DNA of 64,000 nucleotides from Mesorhizobium sp. M1C.F.Ca.ET.210.01.1.1 (GTDB lineage Bacteria; Pseudomonadota; Alphaproteobacteria; Rhizobiales; Rhizobiaceae), in contig NZ_SRUU01000008.1 of NCBI RefSeq assembly GCF_004791585.1, forward strand, positions 1 through 64,000, read 5' to 3'. Positions 1 through 8,316 of this stretch are shown piece after piece. The notes beneath the pieces were generated by a model. It searched no databases, was not told the DNA's origin, and was given only the letters and a program-made list of their open reading frames with translations. A program made the translations under genes and the position numbers. Every line of letters begins with the position of its first letter. Positions within the stretch are counted from its first letter, which is position 1.

Positions 1-78
1 CTGAAGCTGGAGGACATCAACAAGGGCTTCGACCTCATGCATGAGGGCAAATCGATCCGCAGCGTCGTGGTTTACTGA
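1..78 (+). CDS. Class III alcohol dehydrogenase / S-(hydroxymethyl)glutathione dehydrogenase, C-terminal fragment
   Basis: The window opens inside a reading frame of 25 codons ending in TGA at 76-78. The residues read LKLEDINKGFDLMHEGKSIR followed by SVVVY. An acidic helix, then DLMHEGKSIRSVV(V/I)Y at the very end, is the usual C-terminus of glutathione-dependent formaldehyde dehydrogenases (AdhC/FrmA class III ADH), cytosolic zinc enzymes that oxidise S-hydroxymethylglutathione. The catalytic and zinc-binding parts lie outside the window, so the call rests only on this tail. Confidence 0.75.
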   Translation: MKLEDINKGFDLMHEGKSIRSVVVY

Positions 79-236
79 GGAAGCCGCAGGCCGCGGGCAA
101 TCCGCGACCCCTGCGGTCAAACATGGATCGCCACCTGGACGGCGAAGAAGTCGGGCGTCCTGGCGGCCTGACAAGTCCTGCGATTTCTGCCATGGGGCGG
201 GCTGCCACGCCGGCCCCATGTTCGCCTGGAGAGACG

Positions 237-704
237 ATGCCCGCACCCATCATCTACGTCGATGCCGACGCCTGCCCCGTCAAGGCCGAGGTCGAGAAGG
301 TGGCCGAGCGCCATGGCGTCGTGGTCACTTACGTCTCCAATGGCGGGCTGCGGCCGTCGCGCGATCCGATGATCCGCAATGTCGTCGTCTCCAAGAGCGC
401 GGATGCCGCGGACGACTGGATCGTCGAGAATGCCAGGGCCAACGACGTCGTGGTGACGGCCGACATCCCGCTCGCCGCGCGCACGGTGGCGCTCGGCGCG
501 CATGTGCTGGGACCCACCGGCCGCCCGTTCACAACCGAAACCATCGGCATGGCGGTGGCGATGCGCGATCTCAAGCAGCATCTGCGCGAGACCGGCGAGA
601 GCCGCGGCTTCAACGCTGCCTTCACGCCCCAGGATAGATCGCGCTTTCTCGGCGAGCTTGACCGCATCTTGCGACGGGCGCTCAAATCCGTCACACCGGA
701 CTGA
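237..704 (+). CDS. YaiI/YqxD family protein (DUF188, PIN-like fold)
   Basis: This 155-residue soluble protein begins MPAPIIYVDADACPVK. The DADACPVK segment (about residues 9-16) is the family signature, and a second acidic motif TADIPLAART follows near residue 76. Both fit the PIN-like acidic pocket predicted for the YaiI/YqxD family, whose biochemical role is not established. The frame is open upstream to 123, but the ATG at 237 is preferred. It has a purine-rich GGAGAG shortly upstream, and the earlier residues are low-complexity and unlike the family. The gene is monocistronic or read with the next gene 24 bp downstream. Confidence 0.85.
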   Translation: MPAPIIYVDADACPVKAEVEKVAERHGVVVTYVSNGGLRPSRDPMIRNVVVSKSADAADDWIVENARANDVVVTADIPLAARTVALGAHVLGPTGRPFTTETIGMAVAMRDLKQHLRETGESRGFNAAFTPQDRSRFLGELDRILRRALKSVTPD

Positions 705-728
705 TCCAACGCCTGTCAGAGGCCGGCC

Positions 729-1406
729 ATGGGTGACGATACATTCCCCGACACGCCGATGCATCGGCACATGCAGTTCGCCTTGGCCGCAGCCTTTGGC
801 GTCGTCGCGCTGCTTCTGGCGCTGCTCTTGCGTCTGCCGCTCCCCTACTCGATCGGCGCCAACGTGTTCTTCGCCACCTTCATCATTCTGGTGCTTGCCT
901 TGATGCCGAGGCTTACCGGCCGCTATCTCAGCAAGAACGCGCGGGCCACCGACCTGCCGGTGTTGCTGATCTTCGCCGTCACCCTCTTCGTTGTCGGCAT
1001 CGCCATCGGCTCGCTGTTTCAACTCATCAACCAGAAGGACAGCTCGCATCCGCTGGAGATTCTGTTCGCGATGCTGTCGATTCCGCTTGGCTGGTTCACC
1101 ATCCATGCAATGGCGGCGCTGCACTATGCGCATGTCTACTGGATGGATGGCGTCGAGATCGACGAGAAAACCAACAACAAGATGCCGGTCGGCGGCCTTG
1201 CCTTTCCCGGCGACAAGAGACCGGAAGGCTGGGACTTCCTCTATTTCGCGACCGTCATCGGCATGACCGCGCAGACGGCTGATACCGCAATCACCACCTC
1301 GCGCATGCGCCAGGTCGTGCTCGTCCATTCGGTCCTGACGTTTTTCTTCAACACGGCGATCGTTGCCGCGGCGGTCAATCTCGCGGTCAGCCTGGGCGCC
1401 CCGTAA
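729..1406 (+). CDS. DUF1345 family integral membrane protein
   Basis: A 225-residue protein dominated by hydrophobic helices at about residues 17-34, 40-60, 78-99, 113-135 and 196-221. The strongly conserved-looking stretch between helices four and five (ALHYAHVYW, then EGWDFLYFATVIGMTAQTAD) matches what I recall of the DUF1345 family of inner-membrane proteins, which have no assigned function. No signal peptide or catalytic motif is evident. The gene lies in the same direction as its neighbours, but a 101-bp gap separates it from the cytochrome b gene, so an operon is possible but not shown. Confidence 0.8.
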   Translation: MGDDTFPDTPMHRHMQFALAAAFGVVALLLALLLRLPLPYSIGANVFFATFIILVLALMPRLTGRYLSKNARATDLPVLLIFAVTLFVVGIAIGSLFQLINQKDSSHPLEILFAMLSIPLGWFTIHAMAALHYAHVYWMDGVEIDEKTNNKMPVGGLAFPGDKRPEGWDFLYFATVIGMTAQTADTAITTSRMRQVVLVHSVLTFFFNTAIVAAAVNLAVSLGAP

Positions 1407-1507
1407 TAAATCCGTGATCGATGAAACATCAGCTTGTGCCGCGACGTATTGGGGGAAAGACAATGATCTGAAAGAGCCGCACCGGATGGCGCGGCTGGAG
1501 GACGACG

Positions 1508-2380
1508 ATGGATTCTGCTGCAACGAGCCAACCCGCCACCGCGGCTGACGCGAGGGATGCGACGCTGATCTACCGGCAGTCGCGCTGGACGCGCCTGACT
1601 CACTGGCTGTGGGCGATCGCCCTGTTCTTCATGCTGCTTTCCGGCCTGCAGATCTTCAACGCGCGTCCACAGCTGTACGTCGGCAAGGAATCGGGTTTCG
1701 CCTACAACAACACGATCCTCCAGATCGGCGCCGAGAACACCGACAACGGCCCGCGCGGCTTTACAGAGATTTTCGGCCATCGCTTCGACACCACCGGCGT
1801 GCTCGGCTGGTCCGGGCCGCCCGGACAGGAGACGCCGCGCGCCTTCCCGGCCTGGGCGACGATCCCCTCCTACTACGACCTCGGCACAGCGCGCGTCGTG
1901 CACTTTTTCTTCGCCTGGGTGCTCTCGGCCACCTTGCTGGTCTGGCTGATCGCCGGCCTCGTCAACGGCCACATCCGCCGCGATCTGGCGCCGCGTGTCG
2001 AGGATCTGCGCAAGCTGCCGCGCGACATCGTCGACCACGCGAAGCTGAAATTTCACCACACGCGCGAATACAACACGCTGCAGAAAATGGCCTATGGCGG
2101 CGTGCTGTTCGTGCTGTTGCCGTTGATGATCGTCACCGGCCTCGCCATGTCGCCGAGTATGGATTCGGTGGTTCCTTGGCTCAACGAAATCCTGGGCGGC
2201 CGGCAGACGGCGCGCACCATCCACTTCACGGTCATGGTGCTGCTCGTTCTGTTCTTCGTCATCCACATGCTGATGATCCTCGCCGCCGGCCCGATCAATG
2301 AGCTGCGCTCGATCATCACCGGCTGGTACCGCACCGACCCGCCCGCGAAGCATGATGAGCCGGCAGAGAGGAGCGCCTGA
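1508..2380 (+). CDS. Cytochrome b561/b6-type di-haem membrane subunit
   Basis: This 290-residue protein has four hydrophobic helices (about 31-50, 128-151, 195-214 and 236-260). Histidines sit at residues 32, 132, 239 and 253 within or at the edge of these helices, the arrangement expected for the b-haem ligands of the cytochrome b561/Ni-Fe-hydrogenase b-type superfamily. A long soluble loop (about 51-127) separates helices one and two. The start ATG follows GGAGGACGACG. It ends one base before the ATG of the molybdenum oxidoreductase gene. I infer that it is the quinone-linked electron carrier for that enzyme; this is a pairing by context, not shown directly. Confidence 0.85.
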   Translation: MDSAATSQPATAADARDATLIYRQSRWTRLTHWLWAIALFFMLLSGLQIFNARPQLYVGKESGFAYNNTILQIGAENTDNGPRGFTEIFGHRFDTTGVLGWSGPPGQETPRAFPAWATIPSYYDLGTARVVHFFFAWVLSATLLVWLIAGLVNGHIRRDLAPRVEDLRKLPRDIVDHAKLKFHHTREYNTLQKMAYGGVLFVLLPLMIVTGLAMSPSMDSVVPWLNEILGGRQTARTIHFTVMVLLVLFFVIHMLMILAAGPINELRSIITGWYRTDPPAKHDEPAERSA

Positions 2381-2381
2381 C

Positions 2382-3173
2382 ATGGCAAAATTTCAGATCA
2401 ATCGCCGGAAATTCCTGACCTCAGCCAGCCTCGGCCTGTCCGGCATCGCGCTGTCGGGCTGCGATGCCTTCGACAGCGGCCTTGGCATCGGTGGGGGCTT
2501 GCGCAGCTTCCTCGAAAACGCCAACGGCCTGACCTGGCGCGCGCAGCGCCTGCTTGCCGGCCGGGACGCATTGGCGCCGGAATTCACCGAAGCCGACATC
2601 CGCCAGCCGCAGCGGCCGAATGGCGTCACCGCACCCGACGACGACACCTACAAGGGTCTTCTCGCCAACAATTTCGCCGACTGGCGGCTGGAAGTCACCG
2701 GGCTTGTCGAAAAGCCGCTGTCGCTCACCCGCGAGCAGCTCCAGAACATGCCGAGCCGCACCCAGATCACGCGCCACGACTGCGTCGAGGGGTGGAGCTG
2801 CATCGCCAAATGGACCGGCACGCCGCTGTCGCTGGTGCTCGACCAGGCCGTGGTCAAGCCGCAAGCGCGCTATGTCATGTTCCACTGCCTCGACACGATC
2901 GAGCAGAGCCTGTCCGGCAACATCAAATATTACGGCACCATCGACCTGATCGATGCGCGCCACCCGCAGACGATCCTGGCCTACGGCCTCAACGGCAAGC
3001 CCTTGCCGATCGAGAACGGCGCGCCGCTGCGGGTGCGAGTCGAGCGCCAGCTCGGCTACAAGATGCCGAAATATCTTTACAAGATCGAGCTGGTCGACAG
3101 CTTCGCCAATGTCGGTGGCGGCCGCGGCGGCTATTGGGAAGACAATGGCTACGACTGGTATGGCGGGATTTGA
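2382..3173 (+). CDS. Tat-exported molybdopterin-dependent oxidoreductase (sulfite-oxidase fold)
   Basis: A 263-residue protein that starts MAKFQINRRKFLTSASLGLS. The twin-arginine motif NRRKFL (residues 7-12) is followed by a hydrophobic stretch ending in LSGC, so it carries a Tat signal and possibly a lipid-modified Cys27. The conserved RHDCVEGWSC segment (about 131-140) supplies the Cys134 expected to ligate molybdenum in SUOX-fold enzymes. The ATG at 2382 overlaps no upstream residue and is preceded by GAGAGGAGCG. The tight spacing with the cytochrome b gene indicates co-expression. Substrate unknown; the partner resembles YedY/MsrP in fold but the membrane subunit is not MsrQ-like. Confidence 0.88.
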   Translation: MAKFQINRRKFLTSASLGLSGIALSGCDAFDSGLGIGGGLRSFLENANGLTWRAQRLLAGRDALAPEFTEADIRQPQRPNGVTAPDDDTYKGLLANNFADWRLEVTGLVEKPLSLTREQLQNMPSRTQITRHDCVEGWSCIAKWTGTPLSLVLDQAVVKPQARYVMFHCLDTIEQSLSGNIKYYGTIDLIDARHPQTILAYGLNGKPLPIENGAPLRVRVERQLGYKMPKYLYKIELVDSFANVGGGRGGYWEDNGYDWYGGI

Positions 3174-3601
3174 TGGCCCCTCGCCTGCAGGCCGAGCACG
3201 ATCTTGCGCCGGCCGAGCTCGACGCCATCGAGGAACACCTCAATAGCGACAACCGGCTTCTCACCGGCCGCGATGACGACCGGGGTCTCGTCTTTGCGCT
3301 GCGCGATGAGTCCGGCCGTGCCGTCGGCGTTGCCGCCGGCTATTCCTGGGCGGGGATCGCCGAGCTCAAACTGATGTGGGTCGAGGAATCCCATCGGCGC
3401 CGAGGCCATGCAAAGGCGTTGTTGGATGCCTTCGTTGCCGAGGCAGCCGCTCGAGGCGCGCGACGGATTTGGGTTTCGACGCACGACTTTCAGGCGCCGG
3501 GCCTGTACGAAAATGCTGGCTTCGAGCGTATGGCCGAATTCGCCGGATGGCCCGAAGGCCATTCCAGCATCATCCTTTGCAAGACGATGGCTCGCCGATA
3601 G
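3173..3601 (+). CDS. GNAT family N-acetyltransferase
   Basis: A 142-residue cytosolic protein. The acetyl-CoA pyrophosphate-binding motif A appears as VEESHRRRGHAKALLDA (around residues 73-89), preceded by a beta strand ELKLMWV and followed by LYENAGFERM, all typical GNAT features. The ATG overlaps the TGA of the molybdenum oxidoreductase gene by one base (TGATG), so translation is coupled to it. The acceptor substrate cannot be read from the sequence, and the link with the redox genes may be only operonic. Confidence 0.85.
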   Translation: MAPRLQAEHDLAPAELDAIEEHLNSDNRLLTGRDDDRGLVFALRDESGRAVGVAAGYSWAGIAELKLMWVEESHRRRGHAKALLDAFVAEAAARGARRIWVSTHDFQAPGLYENAGFERMAEFAGWPEGHSSIILCKTMARR

Positions 3602-3745
3602 GTGGCGGCCGGAATGTCTGGCTTCAGCAGGCAGACCTTGGCGGCGCGATCATTCGTCCGAACGGCGCGATTGGCAAAAGACTTGTCGGGAAAATGTCGC
3701 TGGGAGGTGACAAGGTGTCGCCGACGGGCTATGGAAGGCGCGTCG
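3602..3745. other. Intergenic stretch upstream of the riboswitch; no gene seen
   Basis: Between the acetyltransferase stop and the inverted repeat there is no credible reading frame. It should hold the promoter for the gcv leader; TTGGCA near 3669 is a possible -35 element, but I cannot pair it convincingly with a -10. Confidence 0.4.
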
Positions 3746-3765
3746 AGGACTCAACCTTGAGTCCT
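3746..3765. promoter_or_regulatory. Perfect 9-bp inverted repeat upstream of the glycine riboswitch
   Basis: AGGACTCAA and TTGAGTCCT flank a CC spacer with no mismatch. The two-base loop is too tight for an ideal RNA hairpin, so a dimeric DNA-binding site is at least as likely. It ends where the first aptamer begins. No bound factor is known from the sequence. Confidence 0.5.
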
Positions 3766-3955
3766 ACCTGTTTGCGGGAGAGAGCAGCGAGAGCTGCCGC
3801 CGAAGGGGAAATCGCCCGAAATCTCTCAGGCAAAAGAACCGTGGACGGGAAAGACAACTCTGGAAAGTCGGGATTCGTCCCGCGCCGAAGGTGTAAGCGC
3901 TGCCGACAGAGTTCCGGGGCGCGAGTCTCTCAGGCTTCAGACAGAGGGGCACGGA
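3766..3955 (+). ncRNA. Tandem glycine riboswitch (two aptamers) controlling gcvTHP
   Basis: Two successive copies of the glycine-aptamer core are visible. The first runs from about 3772, with GCGGGAGAGA, GCCGAAGGGG and CTCTCAGGCAAAAG, followed by the ACTCTGGAAAG end near 3870. The second has GCGCCGAAGG near 3891 and CTCTCAGGCTTCAGACAGAG near 3926-3946. The pair lies in the leader of gcvT, starts 235 bases upstream of its ATG, and has the classic order for this riboswitch. Glycine binding would be expected to raise glycine-cleavage expression. The expression platform lies between 3956 and 4000 and contains ACCGCCAATGGCGGT, which could pair as a small hairpin, then the GGAGAAG ribosome site. 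I did not see a U-tract terminator, so translational control is a reasonable guess. Confidence 0.92.
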
Positions 3956-4000
3956 CTGGACCGCCAATGGCGGTCGATTGCGTGCGACTCTGGAGAAGAC

Positions 4001-5101
4001 ATGACGGGCGAAGACACCAAGCACCTACCCCTCGAGGATCTGCATAACGCGGCAGGCGCACGCTTTGGAGCGTTCGCCGGCTGGTCGATGCCGCTGACTT
4101 ATCCGGCGGGCGTGATGAAGGAGCACCTTCACACGCGCGAGCATGCCGGGCTGTTCGACATCTCGCATATGCAGCTGTTCGAGGTCAGCGGTCCGGGCGC
4201 TGCGGCGCTCGTCAACCGCGCCTGCCCGCTCGATGCCGGCGCGCTGGAAATCTCGCAGTCCAAATATACGTTCTTCCTCAATGAGGCGGCCGGCATCATC
4301 GACGACCTGATCGTGACGAGGCTCGGCGACAGCCGCTTCATGGTGGTCGCCAATGCCGGCAACGCGGTCGAGGACGAAAAGCACCTGCGCGCGCTGGCTG
4401 CCGATTTCGATGCCAAGACCGAACCGCTCGGCCGTGTCTTCCTGGCGATCCAGGGACCGGACGCCTGGGCCGCGCTCGCGAGGGCCGGCATCGAAACCGG
4501 CTCGCTGCTGTTCATGCACGGCGTCGAGCCCCGGCAAGACTGGTTCATGAGCCGCTCCGGCTACACCGGCGAGGACGGTTTCGAGATCGGCTTGCCGGAA
4601 GCGGATGCCCGCGATCTCGTCGCCAGGCTCTTGCAGGACGAGCGCGTGCAATGGATCGGCCTTGCCGCCCGCGACAGCCTGCGGTTGGAAGCCGGGCTTT
4701 GCCTGCATGGTCAGGACCTGACGCCCGAGATCGACCCGGCGAGCGCCGGTTTGATGTGGGCGATCTCCAAGGAGGTCCGCGCTTCCGGTCATTTCATCGG
4801 CGCCGACGCACTGCGCTCGATCCTGGAGCGTGGCCCGTCGCAGAAGCGCGTCGGCCTGAAGCCCGATGGCCGGCAGCCGGTGCGCGCAGGTGCTGCGCTG
4901 GTCGATACCGACGGCAATCCGGCAGGCCACGTCACCTCGGGCGGCTTCGGCCCCTCGACGGGCCACCCGGTCGCCATGGGCTACGTCAACACCGCGCTGG
5001 CCAAGCCCGGCGCCAGATTGTTCGCCGACGTCCGCGGGACGAAAATCCCGGTCGACGTCATTTCGCTCCCCTTCACGCCACATCGCTACCGCAAAGGATG
5101 A
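4001..5101 (+). CDS. gcvT: Glycine cleavage system T protein (aminomethyltransferase)
   Basis: The 366-residue T protein transfers the aminomethyl carbon from lipoylated H protein to tetrahydrofolate, releasing ammonia. The N-terminal region has the family pattern [13 protein letters not shown] and AGLFDISHM (about residues 25-54). [16 protein letters not shown] (about 185-200) and the C-terminal G(H)VTSGGFGPS barrel domain follow, covering the usual length. The ATG is preceded by CTGGAGAAGAC. It is the first gene of gcvT-gcvH-gcvP and lies directly downstream of a tandem glycine riboswitch, which fits glycine-inducible expression. Confidence 0.97.
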   Translation: MTGEDTKHLPLEDLHNAAGARFGAFAGWSMPLTYPAGVMKEHLHTREHAGLFDISHMQLFEVSGPGAAALVNRACPLDAGALEISQSKYTFFLNEAAGIIDDLIVTRLGDSRFMVVANAGNAVEDEKHLRALAADFDAKTEPLGRVFLAIQGPDAWAALARAGIETGSLLFMHGVEPRQDWFMSRSGYTGEDGFEIGLPEADARDLVARLLQDERVQWIGLAARDSLRLEAGLCLHGQDLTPEIDPASAGLMWAISKEVRASGHFIGADALRSILERGPSQKRVGLKPDGRQPVRAGAALVDTDGNPAGHVTSGGFGPSTGHPVAMGYVNTALAKPGARLFADVRGTKIPVDVISLPFTPHRYRKG

Positions 5102-5108
5102 ATTCCCG

Positions 5109-5477
5109 ATGGCAAAGACCTATTTCACTGAAGACCATGAATGGCTGCGCGTCGAAGGCGGCGTCGCCACCGTCGGCATCACTGATTACGCGCAGGAGCA
5201 GCTCGGCGATCTGGTCTTCGTCGAGCTGCCGGAAATCGGCCGCAAGCTCGCCAAGGGCGACACGGCCGTGGTCGTCGAATCCGTCAAGGCGGCTTCCGAT
5301 GTCTACGCGCCGGTCGACGGCGAGATCACCGAAGCCAACACGTCGCTGTCGTCCGACCCCTCGCTGGTCAATTCGGCGGCGACCGGCGACGGCTGGCTCT
5401 GGAAAATGAAGCTTGCCGACGAAGGCCAGCTCGCCAGCCTCATGGATGAGGCCGCTTACAAAGCCCATATCGGCTGA
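5109..5477 (+). CDS. gcvH: Glycine cleavage system H protein (lipoyl carrier)
   Basis: The 122-residue H protein carries a lipoyl arm between the P, T and L proteins. The modification site is Lys60 in [20 protein letters not shown], the standard lipoyl-attachment motif, and the N-terminus [20 protein letters not shown] is also typical. The ATG at 5109 lies eight bases after the gcvT stop. An open frame extends upstream, but it overlaps gcvT and is not needed for the family's normal length. Confidence 0.97.
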   Translation: MAKTYFTEDHEWLRVEGGVATVGITDYAQEQLGDLVFVELPEIGRKLAKGDTAVVVESVKAASDVYAPVDGEITEANTSLSSDPSLVNSAATGDGWLWKMKLADEGQLASLMDEAAYKAHIG

Positions 5478-5493
5478 TACCAGGATTTCAGAA

Positions 5494-8304
5494 ATGACCG
5501 CAGCACCTGTTCCTTTCTCAGCCCGCCATATCGGCCCTGGCATCAACGACGTTAGGGCTATGCTCGCCGTGATCGGCGTTCCATCCGTCGAGACGCTGAT
5601 CAGCCAGGCCGTTCCGAGATCGATCCGGCTCGACCAGCCGCTCGCCTTGCCGGGCGCGGCCAGCGAAGCGGAAGCACTGGCCGAATTGTCGGCGATGATG
5701 GCGAAGAACACGGTACTGAAGAGCTTCATCGGCGCCGGTTACCACGGTGTCTTTGTGCCGCCGGTCATCCAGCGCAACATGTTCGAGAACCCGGCCTGGT
5801 ACACGGCCTATACGCCCTACCAGGCCGAGATCAGCCAGGGCCGGCTGGAGATGCTGTTCAATTTCCAGACCCTGGTGACGGAACTGACCGGCCTACCGGT
5901 GGCGTCCGCCTCGCTGCTTGACGAGGCCACCGCCGTCGCCGAAGCCGTGGGGATCGCGCTGCGCCATCATCGCGACAAGCGCACCAAGGTGGCGCTCGCC
6001 GGCACGCCGCATCCACAGACGCTCGACGTCGTGCGTACCCGCGCCGAGCCGCTCGGCATCGAGGTCGACGGCGAGGTGATCGACGACAACACCGCCGCCC
6101 TGCTCGTCTCCTGGCCGGACACCTTCGGCGTCTATGGCGACCACAAGGCGGCGATCGAGAAGGCCCGCGCCACCGGCGCGCTGGTCGTCTTCATCGCCGA
6201 TCCGCTTGCGCTCACGCTGACGGATGCGCCGGCGAAGCTTGGCGCCGACATCGCCGTCGGCCCGATGCAGCGCTTCGGCGTGCCGATGGGCTTTGGCGGC
6301 CCGCATGCCGCCTATTGCGCCGTCTCCGACAAGCTGACCCGTTTGATGCCCGGCCGCCTCGTCGGCCAGTCGACGGACACCATGGGCCGCCCGGGCTACC
6401 GGCTGGCGCTGCAGACGCGCGAGCAGCATATCCGCCGCGACAAGGCGACCTCCAACATCTGCACCGCGCAGGCGCTGCTCGCCAACATGGCGACCGCCTA
6501 TGCGATCTGGCACGGTCCCGCTGGGCTGCAGTCGATTGCCGGGCGTATCCATAGCCTTGCCAATCGTCTTGCCGCAGGCCTCAAGACGGCGGGCGTTCCG
6601 GTGCTCGGCACAAGCCGTTTCGACACGGTGACGGCCGAAGCGAAAGGCAAGGCCGGCGCGATCGCCGCCGCTGCCGAAAAGACCGGCCGGCTGTTGCGCG
6701 TCATCGATGCCGACCGCGTCAGCATCGCCTTCGACGAGACCTCGACCGAAGCCGACCTCGAAGCGATCGCGGCCCTATTCGGCGCCAAGCCTGACGCGGC
6801 TGATGCCGGCTCCATGCCGGGTGGGCCGCGCGGCAAGGAGTTCCTCACCCAACCGGTCTTCCACGAGAACCACTCCGAGACCGACATGATGCGCTTCCTG
6901 CGCCGGCTGGCCGACAAGGACCTGGCGCTCGACCGCGCCATGATCCCGCTCGGCTCCTGCACGATGAAGCTCAACGCCGCCGCTGAGATGATGCCGGTGA
7001 GCTGGCCGAACGTCGCAAACCTGCATCCTTTCGCGCCGGCTGGCCACTCGGCGGGCTACCGTGCCATGGCCGGCGACCTTGAGGCCTGGCTGTCGGAGAT
7101 CACCGGTTTCGACGCGGTCAGCCTGCAGCCCAATGCCGGCAGCCAGGGCGAATATGCCGGCCTGCTCGCCATTCGCGCCTATCACCGTTCGCGCGGCGAA
7201 GGCCATCGCACCGTCTGCCTGATCCCGTCTTCCGCGCATGGCACCAATCCGGCAAGCGCGGCCATGGCTGGGATGACCGTGGTCGTCGTGCGCTGCAGCG
7301 AGGACGGCAATATCGACATGGACGATATGAGGGCCAAGGCCAACGAGCACTCCAAGAATCTCGCGGCGCTGATGTTCACCTACCCCTCGACGCATGGCGT
7401 CTACGAGGAAGGCGCGCGTCATCTCTGCGCCCTTATCCATGAGCATGGCGGCCAGGTCTATTTCGACGGCGCCAACCTCAACGCCCTGGTCGGCCTGGCC
7501 CGCCCCGGTGACATCGGCGCCGATGTCTGCCACATGAACCTGCACAAGACCTTCTGCATCCCGCATGGCGGCGGCGGCCCGGGCGTCGGCCCGATCGGCG
7601 TCAGGGCGCATCTGAAGCCCTATCTGCCGGGCCATGTCACTGAGGGCTCTGCGCATGCCGTCGCGGCCGCCCCCTTCGGCAGCGCTTCCATCCTGCCGAT
7701 CACCTGGATGTACATCCGCATGATGGGCGGCGCGGGGCTGAAGCAGGCGACGGAAACGGCGATCGTTTCCGCCAACTACGTGTCGACGCGGCTCGCGCCG
7801 CACTTCCCACTCCTCTACAAGGGCAGGCATGACCGTATCGCCCATGAGTGCATCCTCGACACGCGCGTGCTGAAGGAGAGCGCCGGCATCAGCGTCGACG
7901 ATATCGCCAAGCGCCTGATCGACTACGGCTTCCATGCGCCGACCATGTCGTTCCCGGTTGCCGGCACGCTGATGGTCGAGCCGACCGAGTCCGAGCCGAA
8001 GCGCGAGCTCGACCGTTTCTGCGAGGCGATGATTGCGATCGCCGGCGAGGCGGCGAAGGTGGCGAAGGGCGAATGGCCGTTGGCGGACAATCCGCTGGTC
8101 AACGCCCCGCATACCGCCGCCGAGGCTCTGGCCGGCACATGGACCCATCCCTATTCGCGGCTCGATGCGGCCTATCCGGCGGGTGATGCCGATCTGTCGG
8201 CGAAGTACTGGCCGCCGGTCTCTCGCATCGACAACGTCGCCGGGGATCGCAATCTGGTCTGCTCCTGCCCGCCGCTGTCGGAATATCTGGGCGCCGCGGA
8301 GTAA
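5494..8304 (+). CDS. gcvP: Glycine dehydrogenase (decarboxylating), P protein
   Basis: A single-chain P protein of 936 residues that decarboxylates glycine using pyridoxal phosphate and passes the aminomethyl group to GcvH. The N-terminal half (FSARHIGP, later [20 protein letters not shown]) and the C-terminal catalytic half are both complete. The PLP lysine is Lys685 in [20 protein letters not shown]. The start at 5494, sixteen bases after gcvH, gives the normal N-terminus [14 protein letters not shown]. The gcv L protein (lipoamide dehydrogenase) is not in the operon, as is common. A convergent gene on the minus strand ends 12 bp beyond. Confidence 0.97.
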   Translation: MTAAPVPFSARHIGPGINDVRAMLAVIGVPSVETLISQAVPRSIRLDQPLALPGAASEAEALAELSAMMAKNTVLKSFIGAGYHGVFVPPVIQRNMFENPAWYTAYTPYQAEISQGRLEMLFNFQTLVTELTGLPVASASLLDEATAVAEAVGIALRHHRDKRTKVALAGTPHPQTLDVVRTRAEPLGIEVDGEVIDDNTAALLVSWPDTFGVYGDHKAAIEKARATGALVVFIADPLALTLTDAPAKLGADIAVGPMQRFGVPMGFGGPHAAYCAVSDKLTRLMPGRLVGQSTDTMGRPGYRLALQTREQHIRRDKATSNICTAQALLANMATAYAIWHGPAGLQSIAGRIHSLANRLAAGLKTAGVPVLGTSRFDTVTAEAKGKAGAIAAAAEKTGRLLRVIDADRVSIAFDETSTEADLEAIAALFGAKPDAADAGSMPGGPRGKEFLTQPVFHENHSETDMMRFLRRLADKDLALDRAMIPLGSCTMKLNAAAEMMPVSWPNVANLHPFAPAGHSAGYRAMAGDLEAWLSEITGFDAVSLQPNAGSQGEYAGLLAIRAYHRSRGEGHRTVCLIPSSAHGTNPASAAMAGMTVVVVRCSEDGNIDMDDMRAKANEHSKNLAALMFTYPSTHGVYEEGARHLCALIHEHGGQVYFDGANLNALVGLARPGDIGADVCHMNLHKTFCIPHGGGGPGVGPIGVRAHLKPYLPGHVTEGSAHAVAAAPFGSASILPITWMYIRMMGGAGLKQATETAIVSANYVSTRLAPHFPLLYKGRHDRIAHECILDTRVLKESAGISVDDIAKRLIDYGFHAPTMSFPVAGTLMVEPTESEPKRELDRFCEAMIAIAGEAAKVAKGEWPLADNPLVNAPHTAAEALAGTWTHPYSRLDAAYPAGDADLSAKYWPPVSRIDNVAGDRNLVCSCPPLSEYLGAAE

Positions 8305-8316
8305 CCGAAGCGGATT

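Noticed and set aside
117..1523. 468-codon minus-strand open frame
   Set aside because: It covers the YaiI and DUF1345 genes in antisense; no recognisable domain.
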